From contig NZ_JAASQO010000008.1 in the NCBI RefSeq assembly GCF_011762095.1, positions 145,216 to 209,215 of the forward strand: 64,000 bases of DNA, in the 5' to 3' direction. This stretch comes from Parvibaculum indicum. Its GTDB lineage: Bacteria; Pseudomonadota; Alphaproteobacteria; Parvibaculales; Parvibaculaceae. Shown in pieces: positions 43,673 through 52,896 of the stretch. The first letter of the stretch is position 1, and each line of letters begins with the position of its first letter. The translations under genes and the position numbers were made by a program. Below the pieces are notes generated by a model that worked only from the letters and a program-made list of their open reading frames with translations, ran no database searches and was not told where the DNA came from.

Positions 43673-46009
43673 GTGGCGGGCCAGGGGAAATGGGACGGCG
43701 GGACCGTTATGTGGCTGCTCGACAAGGTGGTGTTGAGGGCGCCCAAGCTCGTTATGCTTGTGTGCGTAGCGTTTTTCATCTTTGCGGGGGCGGGCGTCCT
43801 GCGCTTGTCGGTCTCCTCCGACACGCGGGTGCACTTCAACCCCGACGGCGCACCTATTCACAAGCTTGAGGCGTTTGAGGCCAAATACGGTCAGAACAAT
43901 ACCGTTCTGATGGTCGTATGGGCGGATGGGCGCCAGGTTACCGATCCGGACGTGCTGGCCGGTATCGGGGATCTGACGGATCGTGCCTGGCAGCTTCCTC
44001 ATTCGACGCGTGTCGAATCCCTCACCAATTTCGCCCGGATCGTTTCCGACCAGGACAGCATCGCCGTGCGCGACCTGGTTCCGGATCCCGCCCATGTCAC
44101 ACCGGAGGAAGCAAGGGAGATAGGGAAGGTCGCGCTTGACGATCCGTTGATCCGCAATCGCCTGATCGGGCCCGAGGGCAAGGCGGCCGGCCTTGTGGTG
44201 AGTTTCAACCTGCCGAAAAAGGCGTCGAAGGAAGTCAGGGAAATCATCGCTGCGAGCCGCAAGCTCGCCGCGGATTTCGAGAAGACGCATCCGGGGATGA
44301 CCGTCCAGCTGACCGGCAACATCATGCTGATGGGGACGTTCTCCGAAGCGGCGATGTCGGATGCCAGGTTCCTCATACCGATCAGCCTTTTCGTTACGGC
44401 CGTCGTCATGATGCTGTTCGTAAGAGCGATTGTGCCGAGCCTGGTCATCCTCTCGCTGCTCGGGCTCAGCAGCATGGCGACGATGGGCCTTGCCGGATGG
44501 GCGGGGCATGTCGTGAACACCGCTACCGTTGCCGTGCCGATCATTATCATGACCGTCAACATGGCGGCCGCCGTGCGCATCGTGACGACGGCTTTGGGCC
44601 GGTTGGGCAAGGGCGATACCAGGATAGAGGCAATTCGGGAAGCGGTGAGGCTCAACTTCAGGGCGGTCTCGCTGACCAACTCCACGACGCTGGTCGGCTT
44701 TCTCGCCATGAATTTCGCCGATGCGCCGACATTGCGTCAGGAGGGCAATCTCGTCTCGCTCGGCATCTTGATCGCCTATGTGTTCACCTTCACATGGTTG
44801 CCGGCGACGCTCTCGCTGTTGCCGCTCAAACCCGCCGTGCAGCGTTCCGAAAAAATGATGATCAAGCTGGGTCATTTCGTGAACGCTCATTACAAGCCGC
44901 TATTCGTCTTCTGCGGCATTGTCGTCGTTGCCTGCGGTACCTGGGTTGCCGATATCCGCCTCGACGACGATTTCGTAAGAAATTTCGACAGTCGCTTCGA
45001 CTATCGACGGGCGTCCGATTTTGCCGAAGACCATCTGACGGGCCTTAACATCATCGAGTTCGATCTGGCCGCGCCGAAAGCGGCCTCGGGAGAGGGCGGC
45101 GTCTACGACCCGGCCTATCAACGCCATGTCGCGGCGTTTGCCGAATGGCTGCGCGCGCAACCCAAAGTGGTGAGCGTCTTCGCCGTCTCCGATCTGACGA
45201 CACGCATCAACAAGGCGATGAATGCGGGGCGCCCTGGAAATTTTGAGACGATCCCTGACAATCCGGATCTGATTGCGCAGTATTTCCTGCTCTACGAGCT
45301 GTCATTGCCATATGGGACGTCGCTCAACGATTTCATTCCGATCGGCCGCGATGCGAGCCGGGTGACCGTCCTGTTGAGAAAGGCGACCTCCAGCGAAATC
45401 CGCGGATTGAATTCAGCGGCGGAAAACTGGCTGGATACGAATACGCCGCCTGAAATGCACACTAGAGGCGTTAGCCTCAACGTGCTGTTTGCCAATCTGT
45501 CGGGCGTCAATATCCGTTCGATGATCGGCAGCACGATCATTTCCATCGTGATCATTGCTTTCGTCGTGGGGTTTGCGCTGCGCAGCCCCCGCTACGGCGT
45601 TTTGAGCATCTTTCTGAATATCCTGCCGTCGCTTGTCGGCTTCGGTATCTGGGGATTGCTGGTCGGGACGATCGGGCTCGCCGCGTCGGTAGTCACCGCA
45701 ATGACCATCGGTCTCGTCGTGGACGATACGATCTACTTCCTGCTCATGTATCAGGCTGCGCGAAAGAGGGGCTTGAATGCGGAGGAGGCGATCAACGATG
45801 TGTTCGCTACCGTTGGCGTGGCGATGCTCGTCATCACCGCTTCGCTCGCGCTTGGATTCGGAACGCTGGTCTTCTCGGGCTTCGAGATCAATCGACCGTT
45901 GGGCGGGATGACCGCCATCGTCATCCTCTCCAACCTTTTCATTGATTGGTTAATGCTGCCGCCGCTGATGCGCTTGCTGGACGACAGACGAAACAAATCA
46001 ACGACATAG
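43673..46009 (+). CDS. RND/MMPL superfamily exporter
   Basis: Large membrane protein of 778 aa with two homologous halves, each one N-terminal helix, a periplasmic loop and five clustered helices, as in RND transporters of the MMPL/SSD type (COG1033-like). TM4 of the second half holds IGLVVDDTIYFLLMY, the proton-relay Asp pair; the first half has NMAAAVRIV where Asp would be. The start is GTG 43673 with GGAGAG upstream; ATG 43709 is an alternative. It follows pssA by 70 nt, so lipid or hydrophobic-compound transport is a reasonable guess. Confidence 0.85.
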   Translation: MAGQGKWDGGTVMWLLDKVVLRAPKLVMLVCVAFFIFAGAGVLRLSVSSDTRVHFNPDGAPIHKLEAFEAKYGQNNTVLMVVWADGRQVTDPDVLAGIGDLTDRAWQLPHSTRVESLTNFARIVSDQDSIAVRDLVPDPAHVTPEEAREIGKVALDDPLIRNRLIGPEGKAAGLVVSFNLPKKASKEVREIIAASRKLAADFEKTHPGMTVQLTGNIMLMGTFSEAAMSDARFLIPISLFVTAVVMMLFVRAIVPSLVILSLLGLSSMATMGLAGWAGHVVNTATVAVPIIIMTVNMAAAVRIVTTALGRLGKGDTRIEAIREAVRLNFRAVSLTNSTTLVGFLAMNFADAPTLRQEGNLVSLGILIAYVFTFTWLPATLSLLPLKPAVQRSEKMMIKLGHFVNAHYKPLFVFCGIVVVACGTWVADIRLDDDFVRNFDSRFDYRRASDFAEDHLTGLNIIEFDLAAPKAASGEGGVYDPAYQRHVAAFAEWLRAQPKVVSVFAVSDLTTRINKAMNAGRPGNFETIPDNPDLIAQYFLLYELSLPYGTSLNDFIPIGRDASRVTVLLRKATSSEIRGLNSAAENWLDTNTPPEMHTRGVSLNVLFANLSGVNIRSMIGSTIISIVIIAFVVGFALRSPRYGVLSIFLNILPSLVGFGIWGLLVGTIGLAASVVTAMTIGLVVDDTIYFLLMYQAARKRGLNAEEAINDVFATVGVAMLVITASLALGFGTLVFSGFEINRPLGGMTAIVILSNLFIDWLMLPPLMRLLDDRRNKSTT

Positions 46010-46073
46010 ACGAGGCGATAAAGGTTAATTTCTTCCGCAGGCTGCAGAATTATGGAATGGAAGAAAAACAGGG

Positions 46074-46088
46074 TTAACCATAGGTTAA
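46074..46088. promoter_or_regulatory. CtrA-type box TTAA-N7-TTAA
   Basis: TTAACCATAGGTTAA: two TTAA half sites separated by exactly seven bases, with the left half extended as TTAACCAT, matching the consensus bound by CtrA, the alphaproteobacterial cell-cycle regulator. Further GGTTAA half sites lie at 46023 and nearby. It is 76 nt before the PilZ-methyltransferase start. Confidence 0.7.
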
Positions 46089-46163
46089 TATTTGTAATTG
46101 CCCCTAGGTTATGATTCCCTTATTGGGTCAGTTTCCTGGTTCTGACAGTGGGGCGGTTTAGTG

Positions 46164-47690
46164 ATGCGGACCTATGAACAGCTAACGGGCGCAGAGGGGC
46201 GGAAAATGTTTTATCGGGCGGAGCGTTTCCGTCCCGATCAGCTTTTTCACGGGGTTATCCCCCAGGTCTTTCTTGAGCGTGAAAAGACATATCTGAAAAA
46301 TCTCAGCATGACGGGGATTGCCGTGCAATCTCCGACGACGGATAGCTGGCAGGGCCGGATCGGCTCGGAAGCCGCTTTCGAGCTGCGCGTGGGCGATGAT
46401 TGCCTCTATGAGGGCAACGGCACCATTCGCCGCGTCGAACCCGAGGGCAGCCGGACGACCGTCGCCCTGGAATTCAAGACCGGATATCTCGATATCCAGA
46501 AGATCGTCACCGAGCATGACGATTTGCTTCTCACGCAAAAACTGGCGGATCCGGCTTTCGGCACGGCCGACGGCATCCTGCCGGAGTTTCAGCAACTTTC
46601 GACGGAGATCGTCAACCTCTTCCGTTCCTACAAGGAGCTTCTCGAGGAGTTCGAGGAACATCTCACGGCGACCGGCCGCGAGCGTGAAGAGCGTATGCTG
46701 AAAGCTCTTGCCGAATGCGAAGAGCGGATCGTTCCTCAGTGGAAAGAGCTTTGGTATCGCGGCAGCGATATTCTCGAACCCGTCTGGTCGGACCCCCGCG
46801 TTCTGGCGCGGCACAAGCGGTTCGCGGAACGCGTTCTCACGCCGGACTTCATGCCCGGCCCGGTGATGCGGCGGTGCTACGAAAAGCCGTTCGGATATCC
46901 CGGCGATTTCATCATCATGAACTACGTTTATGAGTGGCAGCGGAAAGGAAAGCGCGCGGGCGATACGCTTTACGAAATGCTGCTTCACCGCATCGGCGTG
47001 GAGACGGGCGGCTGTGTGGGGACGCGCCTCAGCATGACGCAGAAACTTATCGGCGAACGCGTCGCGGAGACCGCGAAGACGGCGGGCGACAAACCCATGC
47101 ATATCGCCAATCTGGGCTGCGGATCTGCCTATGAGATGTATGACTATCTCTCGATCGAGCACCTGCCGCGCCCGGTCAATGTCACCCTGATCGACCAGGA
47201 CGACAAGGCGTTGAGCCATGCCTATGAGAATGCCTATCCCGAGGTCGTGCGCCATCGCGGCCGTGCGAAGGTTCAGTGCCTCAACGCGTCGTTCGCGCAG
47301 CTTCTGAAAGCCGGCGCGCTCTTCAAGACGCTCCAGCCGCAGGACATGATCTATAGCCTCGGCCTGTACGATTACCTGTCCCAGCGCCGTGCGAAAGCGC
47401 TTACCCGGGACCTCTACGAGCAGCTCGCCCCGGGCGGCCGTCTGATCCTGGCCAATGTCCGGAAGGGACGCGAATCCTGCGAATGGCCGTTGGAGTTCGT
47501 GACCGACTGGAGCCTGATCTACCGCACGGAGGAAGACATGATGGGCCTCATCGAGGGCCTGGATGTCGCCGATGTGTCGATTTCCATCGACGAAACCATG
47601 TGCGTCTATCTGCTGGTCGTGGACAAGCCCGCCGACAGTGCCGCGTCCGTGGACGATAAGGAGCTAGCCGGCGCGCCAGCGCATCTCTGA
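46164..47690 (+). CDS. PilZ-like plus SAM methyltransferase protein, PhcB-like
   Basis: Protein of 508 aa in three parts. Residues 20-120 look like a PilZ-type beta-barrel (YLKNLSMTGIAVQSP), though the usual RxxxR c-di-GMP motif is not evident. A helical linker (about 140-200) follows. The C-terminal part has KPFGYPGDFIIMNYVYE (about 241-257) and the SAM motif NLGCGSAYEMYDYL (about 317-330). This combination resembles PhcB of Ralstonia, which methylates 3-hydroxypalmitate to the quorum signal 3-OH-PAME, and related proteins. Activity is inferred. ATG 46164 preferred to GTG 46161. The last 27 nt overlap the convergent histidine kinase gene. Confidence 0.75.
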   Translation: MRTYEQLTGAEGRKMFYRAERFRPDQLFHGVIPQVFLEREKTYLKNLSMTGIAVQSPTTDSWQGRIGSEAAFELRVGDDCLYEGNGTIRRVEPEGSRTTVALEFKTGYLDIQKIVTEHDDLLLTQKLADPAFGTADGILPEFQQLSTEIVNLFRSYKELLEEFEEHLTATGREREERMLKALAECEERIVPQWKELWYRGSDILEPVWSDPRVLARHKRFAERVLTPDFMPGPVMRRCYEKPFGYPGDFIIMNYVYEWQRKGKRAGDTLYEMLLHRIGVETGGCVGTRLSMTQKLIGERVAETAKTAGDKPMHIANLGCGSAYEMYDYLSIEHLPRPVNVTLIDQDDKALSHAYENAYPEVVRHRGRAKVQCLNASFAQLLKAGALFKTLQPQDMIYSLGLYDYLSQRRAKALTRDLYEQLAPGGRLILANVRKGRESCEWPLEFVTDWSLIYRTEEDMMGLIEGLDVADVSISIDETMCVYLLVVDKPADSAASVDDKELAGAPAHL

Positions 47691-49172
47691 GCTGGATCCG
47701 GGTTCGACGAACCGGCTTCTGGGGAAGGTTGCCGTCACCACGGTGCCTTCCCCGACCGTGCTGACCAGGTCGACGCTGCCGCCATGCAGCGCCATGATCT
47801 TGCGGACAAGCGGCAGGCCCAGGCCCGTGCCCTGATGGCTGCGCGACATGGCGCCTTCCACCTGAACGAAAGGCTCGAACACGCGGCGGATATCCGACGC
47901 GCTGATGCCGATCCCCGTATCGGCCACCGTCAGGGAGAGATCGCCAACGGCGTCGATCCCGAGTTCGACCTTCACGGTTCCGCTTTCCGGCGTGAATTTG
48001 AGAGCATTCGAGGTGAGGTTGATCACCACTTGCTTGAACAGCCGCGGGTCGGCGATCAGCCAGGGAATTTCATCGCGCACCCGGAAGCTGAGATTGACGC
48101 CGATTTCGCTCGCACGATGGCGGAACATGCGCATGGTCCGGTTGAGCGTTTCCACCGGGTCGATCGGTTCTTCGGCCAGTTCCAGCTTGCCGGACTCTGC
48201 TTTCGAGATATCCAGAATGTCGTTGATGATGCTCAGCAGATGCGTACCGCTGCTGCGGATGTCGGCGGCATAATCCGCATATTTCTGTTGGCCGACCGGA
48301 CCGAACATCTGGTTCGTGATGATCTCCGAAAAGCCGATGATCGCGTTAAGCGGCGTTCTGAGCTCGTGGCTCATGATGGCGAGAAAGTCGTTCTTCGCTC
48401 GGTTGGCGGATTCGGAGCGTTCCAGCAGGACTTCCGAGCGCGTCTGCTCGATGCGCAGAAGTTCGTGTTCCACGAAGTTGCGCCGAAGGTGATGCTCCTG
48501 CACATAGTTCACGAAGATGCTGGTGCCGATCCCGAACATCAGGAAGGCATTGTTGTTGATGAAGACCGTCGTCGGCATCGGGTTGATGAAAAGCACCACG
48601 AACTCATAGGCGACAAAGGTAAGGCCGGTCATGAGCGCTGAATAATAGTAGTGCATTCGCCAGAGAGAGTTGACGTAGCTCAGAATGATCAGCACACCCG
48701 CGTAGTAGAAGAAAGACCCCGGCGGGGCTGCGAGAGCGATCATGCCGACAACGGCAAGACCTGGAATGACCATCGCCAGCGCCAGGACGATCTGGTGGCG
48801 ATAGTTGAAGCCCGGAATATAGGAGATCGCCACCAGGCCCAGAAGCAGCGGGCAGGCGATGGCGAAACGAATGGTCCACGCCTCATAGGTGATGTCGGGA
48901 ATGACAAAGGGGTCGAGCAGGGCATAAAGAGCGAAAATCACCGCGCCCATTACGATGGAGAGGCGAATGAGACCGATCTGGTCGGCGAAATTCGCGGCGC
49001 TGTATTTGTGCTCCATCTCCGGATCGCGGAAATGAAGCGACAAAAGGTCGAGCGAAAAGTCGCGGTCGCGAGAGGGTAGGCCAGACTCATCCTCCGAGCC
49101 GGAACGCGTAGTGGCGTCGCCCGCTCCGTCAAGAAAGCTCCCTGAATCGGCTTGGTGGTGAGCTTTTGCCAT
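47664..49172 (-). CDS. Six-helix membrane sensor histidine kinase
   Basis: Sensor kinase of 502 aa. About six hydrophobic helices lie between residues 65 and 225 with little extracytoplasmic loop, fitting a sensor of lipophilic or membrane signals. A linker coiled coil (233-262) leads to HisKA (SHELRTPLNAI, H269), an N box NLTSNALKFTP, and DTGIGIS/GTGLGLPL ATP lid motifs. No receiver domain is fused. It converges on the PhcB-like gene with overlapping ends, so the two may act as signal maker and sensor. ATG 49172 is chosen over a longer frame. Confidence 0.9.
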   Translation of the reverse strand: MAKAHHQADSGSFLDGAGDATTRSGSEDESGLPSRDRDFSLDLLSLHFRDPEMEHKYSAANFADQIGLIRLSIVMGAVIFALYALLDPFVIPDITYEAWTIRFAIACPLLLGLVAISYIPGFNYRHQIVLALAMVIPGLAVVGMIALAAPPGSFFYYAGVLIILSYVNSLWRMHYYYSALMTGLTFVAYEFVVLFINPMPTTVFINNNAFLMFGIGTSIFVNYVQEHHLRRNFVEHELLRIEQTRSEVLLERSESANRAKNDFLAIMSHELRTPLNAIIGFSEIITNQMFGPVGQQKYADYAADIRSSGTHLLSIINDILDISKAESGKLELAEEPIDPVETLNRTMRMFRHRASEIGVNLSFRVRDEIPWLIADPRLFKQVVINLTSNALKFTPESGTVKVELGIDAVGDLSLTVADTGIGISASDIRRVFEPFVQVEGAMSRSHQGTGLGLPLVRKIMALHGGSVDLVSTVGEGTVVTATFPRSRFVEPGSSSEMRWRAG

Positions 49173-49432
49173 GTTCCCGATCGTTAGACGACACCCGACA
49201 GAATAAGCAGCCACCATAGTTTCAAACTGATAACACTTGGTTAAGTGACCATTTTTGCTTGTCTTTTTTCAATGTGGCGAATTCGGTTGCGGCTCCGTCG
49301 ACGATGCGGTGTGGCGTGCCTTGCGCGTTGTGTCGCTGCCGTCACCTGCCACACGTCGTGGGGGCACATGGCGGAGCGACCCGACTTCATGCGTTCGACT
49401 GTTGTGGAGAGAGGGGCAGCCTGGGCAGAGGG

Positions 49433-50236
49433 TCAGACGGTCAGGAAATAGATCAGCAGCAGACTGCCGAAAACGATCCGGTACCAACCGAACACGGTGA
49501 AGTCGTGACGGCTGATGAAGGAGACAAGCCACTTCACCACGAAGATCGCGGAAATGAAGGCCGCGACGAAACCGACCGCAATGATGGATGCCTGATCGGC
49601 GCTCAGGCTGTCGCGTACCTTCCAAAGGTCCACCGTCGCGGCACCGAGCATGGTGGGGATGGCCAGAAAAAAGGAAAACTCGGCAGCCGTCTTGCGGTCT
49701 ACCCCGATCAGCAGCGCGCCGAGAATGGTCGCGCCCGAGCGCGACACCCCCGGGATCATGGCCAGGCACTGGAAAAATCCGATCTGGAGGGATTTTTTGA
49801 AGGTCAGCTCTTCGACCGATTTGATGTGCCCGTCATAGTCGTAGCGTTCGATCAGAATGATCGCGACGCCACCCAGTATCAGGGATGTGCAGACGACATA
49901 GGGCGAAAACAGCACCTGCTTGATGAAGTCGTGAAGCGCGAGTCCGATAAAGGCAGCGGGAAGAAAGGCGACGATCACCGCCATGGCGAAACGCTGGGCG
50001 GCAGGATCGCCCGTCAGCCCCAGAAGGACGTTCAACAGCCGACGAAAATAGAGAACGCAGATCGCAAGGATCGCGCCGAGCTGGATAACGACTTCGAACA
50101 CCTTCGAGAGAGACCCGTCGAAGCCGAGGAGTTCGCCGGCGACGATCAGATGGCCTGTCGATGAGATGGGCAAAAACTCCGTCACCCCTTCCACGATTCC
50201 AAGGATGATGGCTTGCCAGAAAGTATGGTCGAACAT
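49433..50236 (-). CDS. uppP: Undecaprenyl-diphosphatase
   Basis: Membrane phosphatase of 267 aa (BacA/UppP) that recycles the undecaprenyl carrier for cell-wall synthesis. The active site region GIVEGVTEFLPISSTGHLI is intact, and the second motif PGVSRSGATI with catalytic Arg/Ser is also present. Eight helices are predicted. Neighbours give no functional clue; no promoter motif was recognised. Confidence 0.95.
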   Translation of the reverse strand: MFDHTFWQAIILGIVEGVTEFLPISSTGHLIVAGELLGFDGSLSKVFEVVIQLGAILAICVLYFRRLLNVLLGLTGDPAAQRFAMAVIVAFLPAAFIGLALHDFIKQVLFSPYVVCTSLILGGVAIILIERYDYDGHIKSVEELTFKKSLQIGFFQCLAMIPGVSRSGATILGALLIGVDRKTAAEFSFFLAIPTMLGAATVDLWKVRDSLSADQASIIAVGFVAAFISAIFVVKWLVSFISRHDFTVFGWYRIVFGSLLLIYFLTV

Positions 50237-50329
50237 GAAGGGTTACTCGAATGGAGGGCTGCCCGGAGCGCGGTGGAAAGAGCTTAGCAATATGGAGTGT
50301 CGGGTGGAACGGAAAGCCGGTCGTTTCGG

Positions 50330-51571
50330 TTAGAATCCGGTGGCATCCAGCGCATCCTTGACCCGCATGGCCGCGATTTCATAGGCCGCGGCGCGCAGCG
50401 TAATCCCTTCGTCATGCGAACGGGACATGACGTCATGCGCCGCGCCATGAAGGATGCGATTCAGCTCCCTGTCCACCTTGAAAAGCGGCCAGGCCCGGCG
50501 CTGGAGATTCTGAACCCATTCGAAATAGCTGACGATGACGCCGCCGGCATTGGCGAGAATATCCGGAACGATTTCGACATTCCGTTTCAGAAGGGCGTCT
50601 TCGGCATCCGGCGTCACCGGCGCGTTGGCGGCTTCCACCAGATGGCGGCAATTGAGCGTATCGACATTCTTACGCGTGATCGCACCGCCAAGGGCGGCGG
50701 GAATGAGGTAGTCGCATTCGAGCGCCAGCAATTCTTCGTGCGAAATGTTCCGGTGCCCGTCGACATCCTCGAGGGTGCCGCGCTCCTGCTTGTGTTTGAC
50801 CAATCCATCGAGGTCGAGGCCGTCTTTCCCATAGACGGCGGTACGGGAATCCGAAACCGCGATGACCTTGACGCCGAGATCGCGCAGACAGAAGGCGGCA
50901 TGCATGCCCACATTGCCGAATCCCTGAATGACGGCGGTGGCGCCCGAGAGGGGGCCGCCCCGCGTACGCGCGACGGCGTCTATCACGATGGCAACGCCGT
51001 ATCCGGTCGCCTTTTCCCTTCCTTGCGAGCCGCCGAGATTGATGGGCTTGCCGGTCACCACGGCGGGGGAATGGCCATAGATGGCGGAGTATTCGGAATG
51101 GATCCAGCCCATGATGCTGGCATCCGTGCCGACATCGGGGGCCATGATGTCCATTTCGGGGCCGATATGCCTGTGCATCCGCTTCACGAATTTACGTGTC
51201 AGCATTTCGAGTTCGCGACTTGTCAGGCTGTGCGGGTCGCAGTCAATGCCGCCCTTGGCGCCGCCCAGCGGAATATCCATCAGTGCCGTCTTGAGGGTCA
51301 TGAGGGATGCAAGGTCGCGCACCTCTTCAAGGTCCACCTTCGGATGGTACCGCAGCCCACCCTTGTAGGGGCCACGCGCATTATGGTGTTGCACGCGATA
51401 GCCCGAAAAAACCGCTAGCTCGCCATTGTCGCGCACGATGGGAATCTCGACCTTGATCTCCCTGGCGGACAGGGCCAGCAGCTTGTGGATGCTGTCGCTG
51501 TAGCCAAGCCGTTCGCATGCGGTACTCAGAGCATTGGTGAAGGTGCTTAGGGTATTGGTCTTGCTGGGCAT
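50330..51571 (-). CDS. Glu/Leu/Phe/Val dehydrogenase (glutamate dehydrogenase)
   Basis: Amino acid dehydrogenase of 413 aa. The glutamate-binding region has GPYKGGLRYHP, the catalytic Lys segment LKTALMDIPLGGAKGGI, MAPDVGT, and the Rossmann GFGNVGMHAAF; EAANAPVTPDAE near the C terminus is standard. Most likely a glutamate dehydrogenase linking 2-oxoglutarate and ammonium. Cofactor preference cannot be read. It is monocistronic on the minus strand. Confidence 0.93.
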   Translation of the reverse strand: MPSKTNTLSTFTNALSTACERLGYSDSIHKLLALSAREIKVEIPIVRDNGELAVFSGYRVQHHNARGPYKGGLRYHPKVDLEEVRDLASLMTLKTALMDIPLGGAKGGIDCDPHSLTSRELEMLTRKFVKRMHRHIGPEMDIMAPDVGTDASIMGWIHSEYSAIYGHSPAVVTGKPINLGGSQGREKATGYGVAIVIDAVARTRGGPLSGATAVIQGFGNVGMHAAFCLRDLGVKVIAVSDSRTAVYGKDGLDLDGLVKHKQERGTLEDVDGHRNISHEELLALECDYLIPAALGGAITRKNVDTLNCRHLVEAANAPVTPDAEDALLKRNVEIVPDILANAGGVIVSYFEWVQNLQRRAWPLFKVDRELNRILHGAAHDVMSRSHDEGITLRAAAYEIAAMRVKDALDATGF

Positions 51572-52000
51572 TTTTGGTCCGTTCCCACTGCGCGGCTTGT
51601 CCAGTCAATAGAGCCGGTACCGCTCTTCGTTTTCTGTCGGGCGGATTGGAATGGAAATTGGCGGGCAGGGCAACAGCGGAAAAGCCGTGGCAGGGCGTTG
51701 CGCGAAGGCGCCGATGCCTGAATGGAGTGTGAATATGTCTTTCCACCCCTGTTCAGCGGTAAAGCGGCAGTCTGGCTTGGCGGCAGGGGAAAACCCCCGC
51801 GCCTCTGCTGCGACTGCCGGATGCCGGACAAATTTGACTTCAGGCTGAGTCCGGAGATTCAGCAAGGGGCGGGCGGCGGATCGAGTGTCCGGTTCGCCGC
51901 CCGTTCCGTCGCTTCACCCCGCCGCCAGGCCTTGGCGAATGCGCGCCCAGACGTCATCATCCTTCGTGAATCAAGAAGAACGGGCAAGAAGGGCGAGGGG
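51572..52000. other. Intergenic region without supported gene
   Basis: Divergent spacer of 429 nt between glutamate dehydrogenase and the crotonase gene. It contains one strong hairpin (8-bp stem 51844-51851 with 51856-51863, loop CGGA, one G-T pair) but no T run. Frames reading through it, including a leading extension of the crotonase frame, show no homologous pattern. The two promoters presumably lie here, but no convincing hexamer pair was found. Confidence 0.5.
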
Positions 52001-52807
52001 ATGAGCAAAACGCAGCGGATAGGAGAATTTGTCGCTATCGAGCGAGAGGACAGGATCGCCATTGTCACTTTTGACAGGGGCGATCGCATCAATGCTCTCT
52101 CCGTCCAGCTTCTGCATGAACTTACGGCGGCGGCCCGGGAACTCCGGCAAGATACCGTGACCAGCGCCGTGGTACTGTATGGACCGAAGGTCTTCACAGC
52201 GGGTGCCGACCTGGCGGATCCGGCGATCCGCGAGCGCCAGGAAGCGAGCCTGTTGGAACGGCGGGAAATGCTGCGCGCCGGCCCCGATATGTGCGACGCC
52301 TGGGAAGCGGTCGATCAGGTGACGGTCGCCGCCATTGAAGGGTTCTGTATTGGCGGGGGTGTTGCGCTGGCGGCAGCCTGCGATTTCCGTATTGCGGGAC
52401 GGGGCGCCCATTTCCGGCTTCCGGAAATACCGCTCGGGATGAATATGAGCTGGCATACCCAGCCGCGGCTGGTCAATCTGATCGGGCCTTCGCGTGCAAA
52501 GCAGCTCACCATATTCGGCGAAAAGGTCGCCTCCGAACAGGCGTTGAACTGGGGCCTGGTCGATGACTTGGTCGATGATGGCGATGCCTTTGCCCTCGCG
52601 CGGCAATGGGCGGAGAAGGCGGCCGCGCTGCCGCCGGTGGCGGTACGTATGGCAAAGCGTGGCATCACGGCGGCCGCCACCGCGCTGAATGCGGCAACCA
52701 CATTCATGGACGCCGACCAGTTCGCCCTTGCTTCGACCAGCGAGGACCACCGAGAGGCCGTGTCGGCCTTCCTCGAAAAGCGCAGTCCCAGATTTACCGG
52801 CCGCTAG
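52001..52807 (+). CDS. Enoyl-CoA hydratase/isomerase (crotonase) family
   Basis: Crotonase-fold protein of 268 aa. The oxyanion-hole regions are [16 protein letters not shown] and [22 protein letters not shown], and [12 protein letters not shown] follows. The hydratase Glu positions were not clearly located, so hydratase, isomerase or another acyl-CoA reaction remains possible. ATG 52001 is preceded by GGGCGAGGGG; the 93-residue upstream extension is rejected. Confidence 0.85.
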   Translation: MSKTQRIGEFVAIEREDRIAIVTFDRGDRINALSVQLLHELTAAARELRQDTVTSAVVLYGPKVFTAGADLADPAIRERQEASLLERREMLRAGPDMCDAWEAVDQVTVAAIEGFCIGGGVALAAACDFRIAGRGAHFRLPEIPLGMNMSWHTQPRLVNLIGPSRAKQLTIFGEKVASEQALNWGLVDDLVDDGDAFALARQWAEKAAALPPVAVRMAKRGITAAATALNAATTFMDADQFALASTSEDHREAVSAFLEKRSPRFTGR

Positions 52808-52896
52808 CGGTAGCGGGGAGGCAAAAGGGCGCGCCGCGCAGCGCCCGGTTTTCTGATAGCCTCTCTTGCGGAGCGAAAAGAACGAAGACCAAAGAC

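Noticed and set aside
51600..51870. Possible cobalamin or other riboswitch between glutamate dehydrogenase and crotonase
   Set aside because: CCGGAG and GGGGCGGGCGG strings looked suggestive, but the conserved core elements are not in the right order; only a simple hairpin remains.
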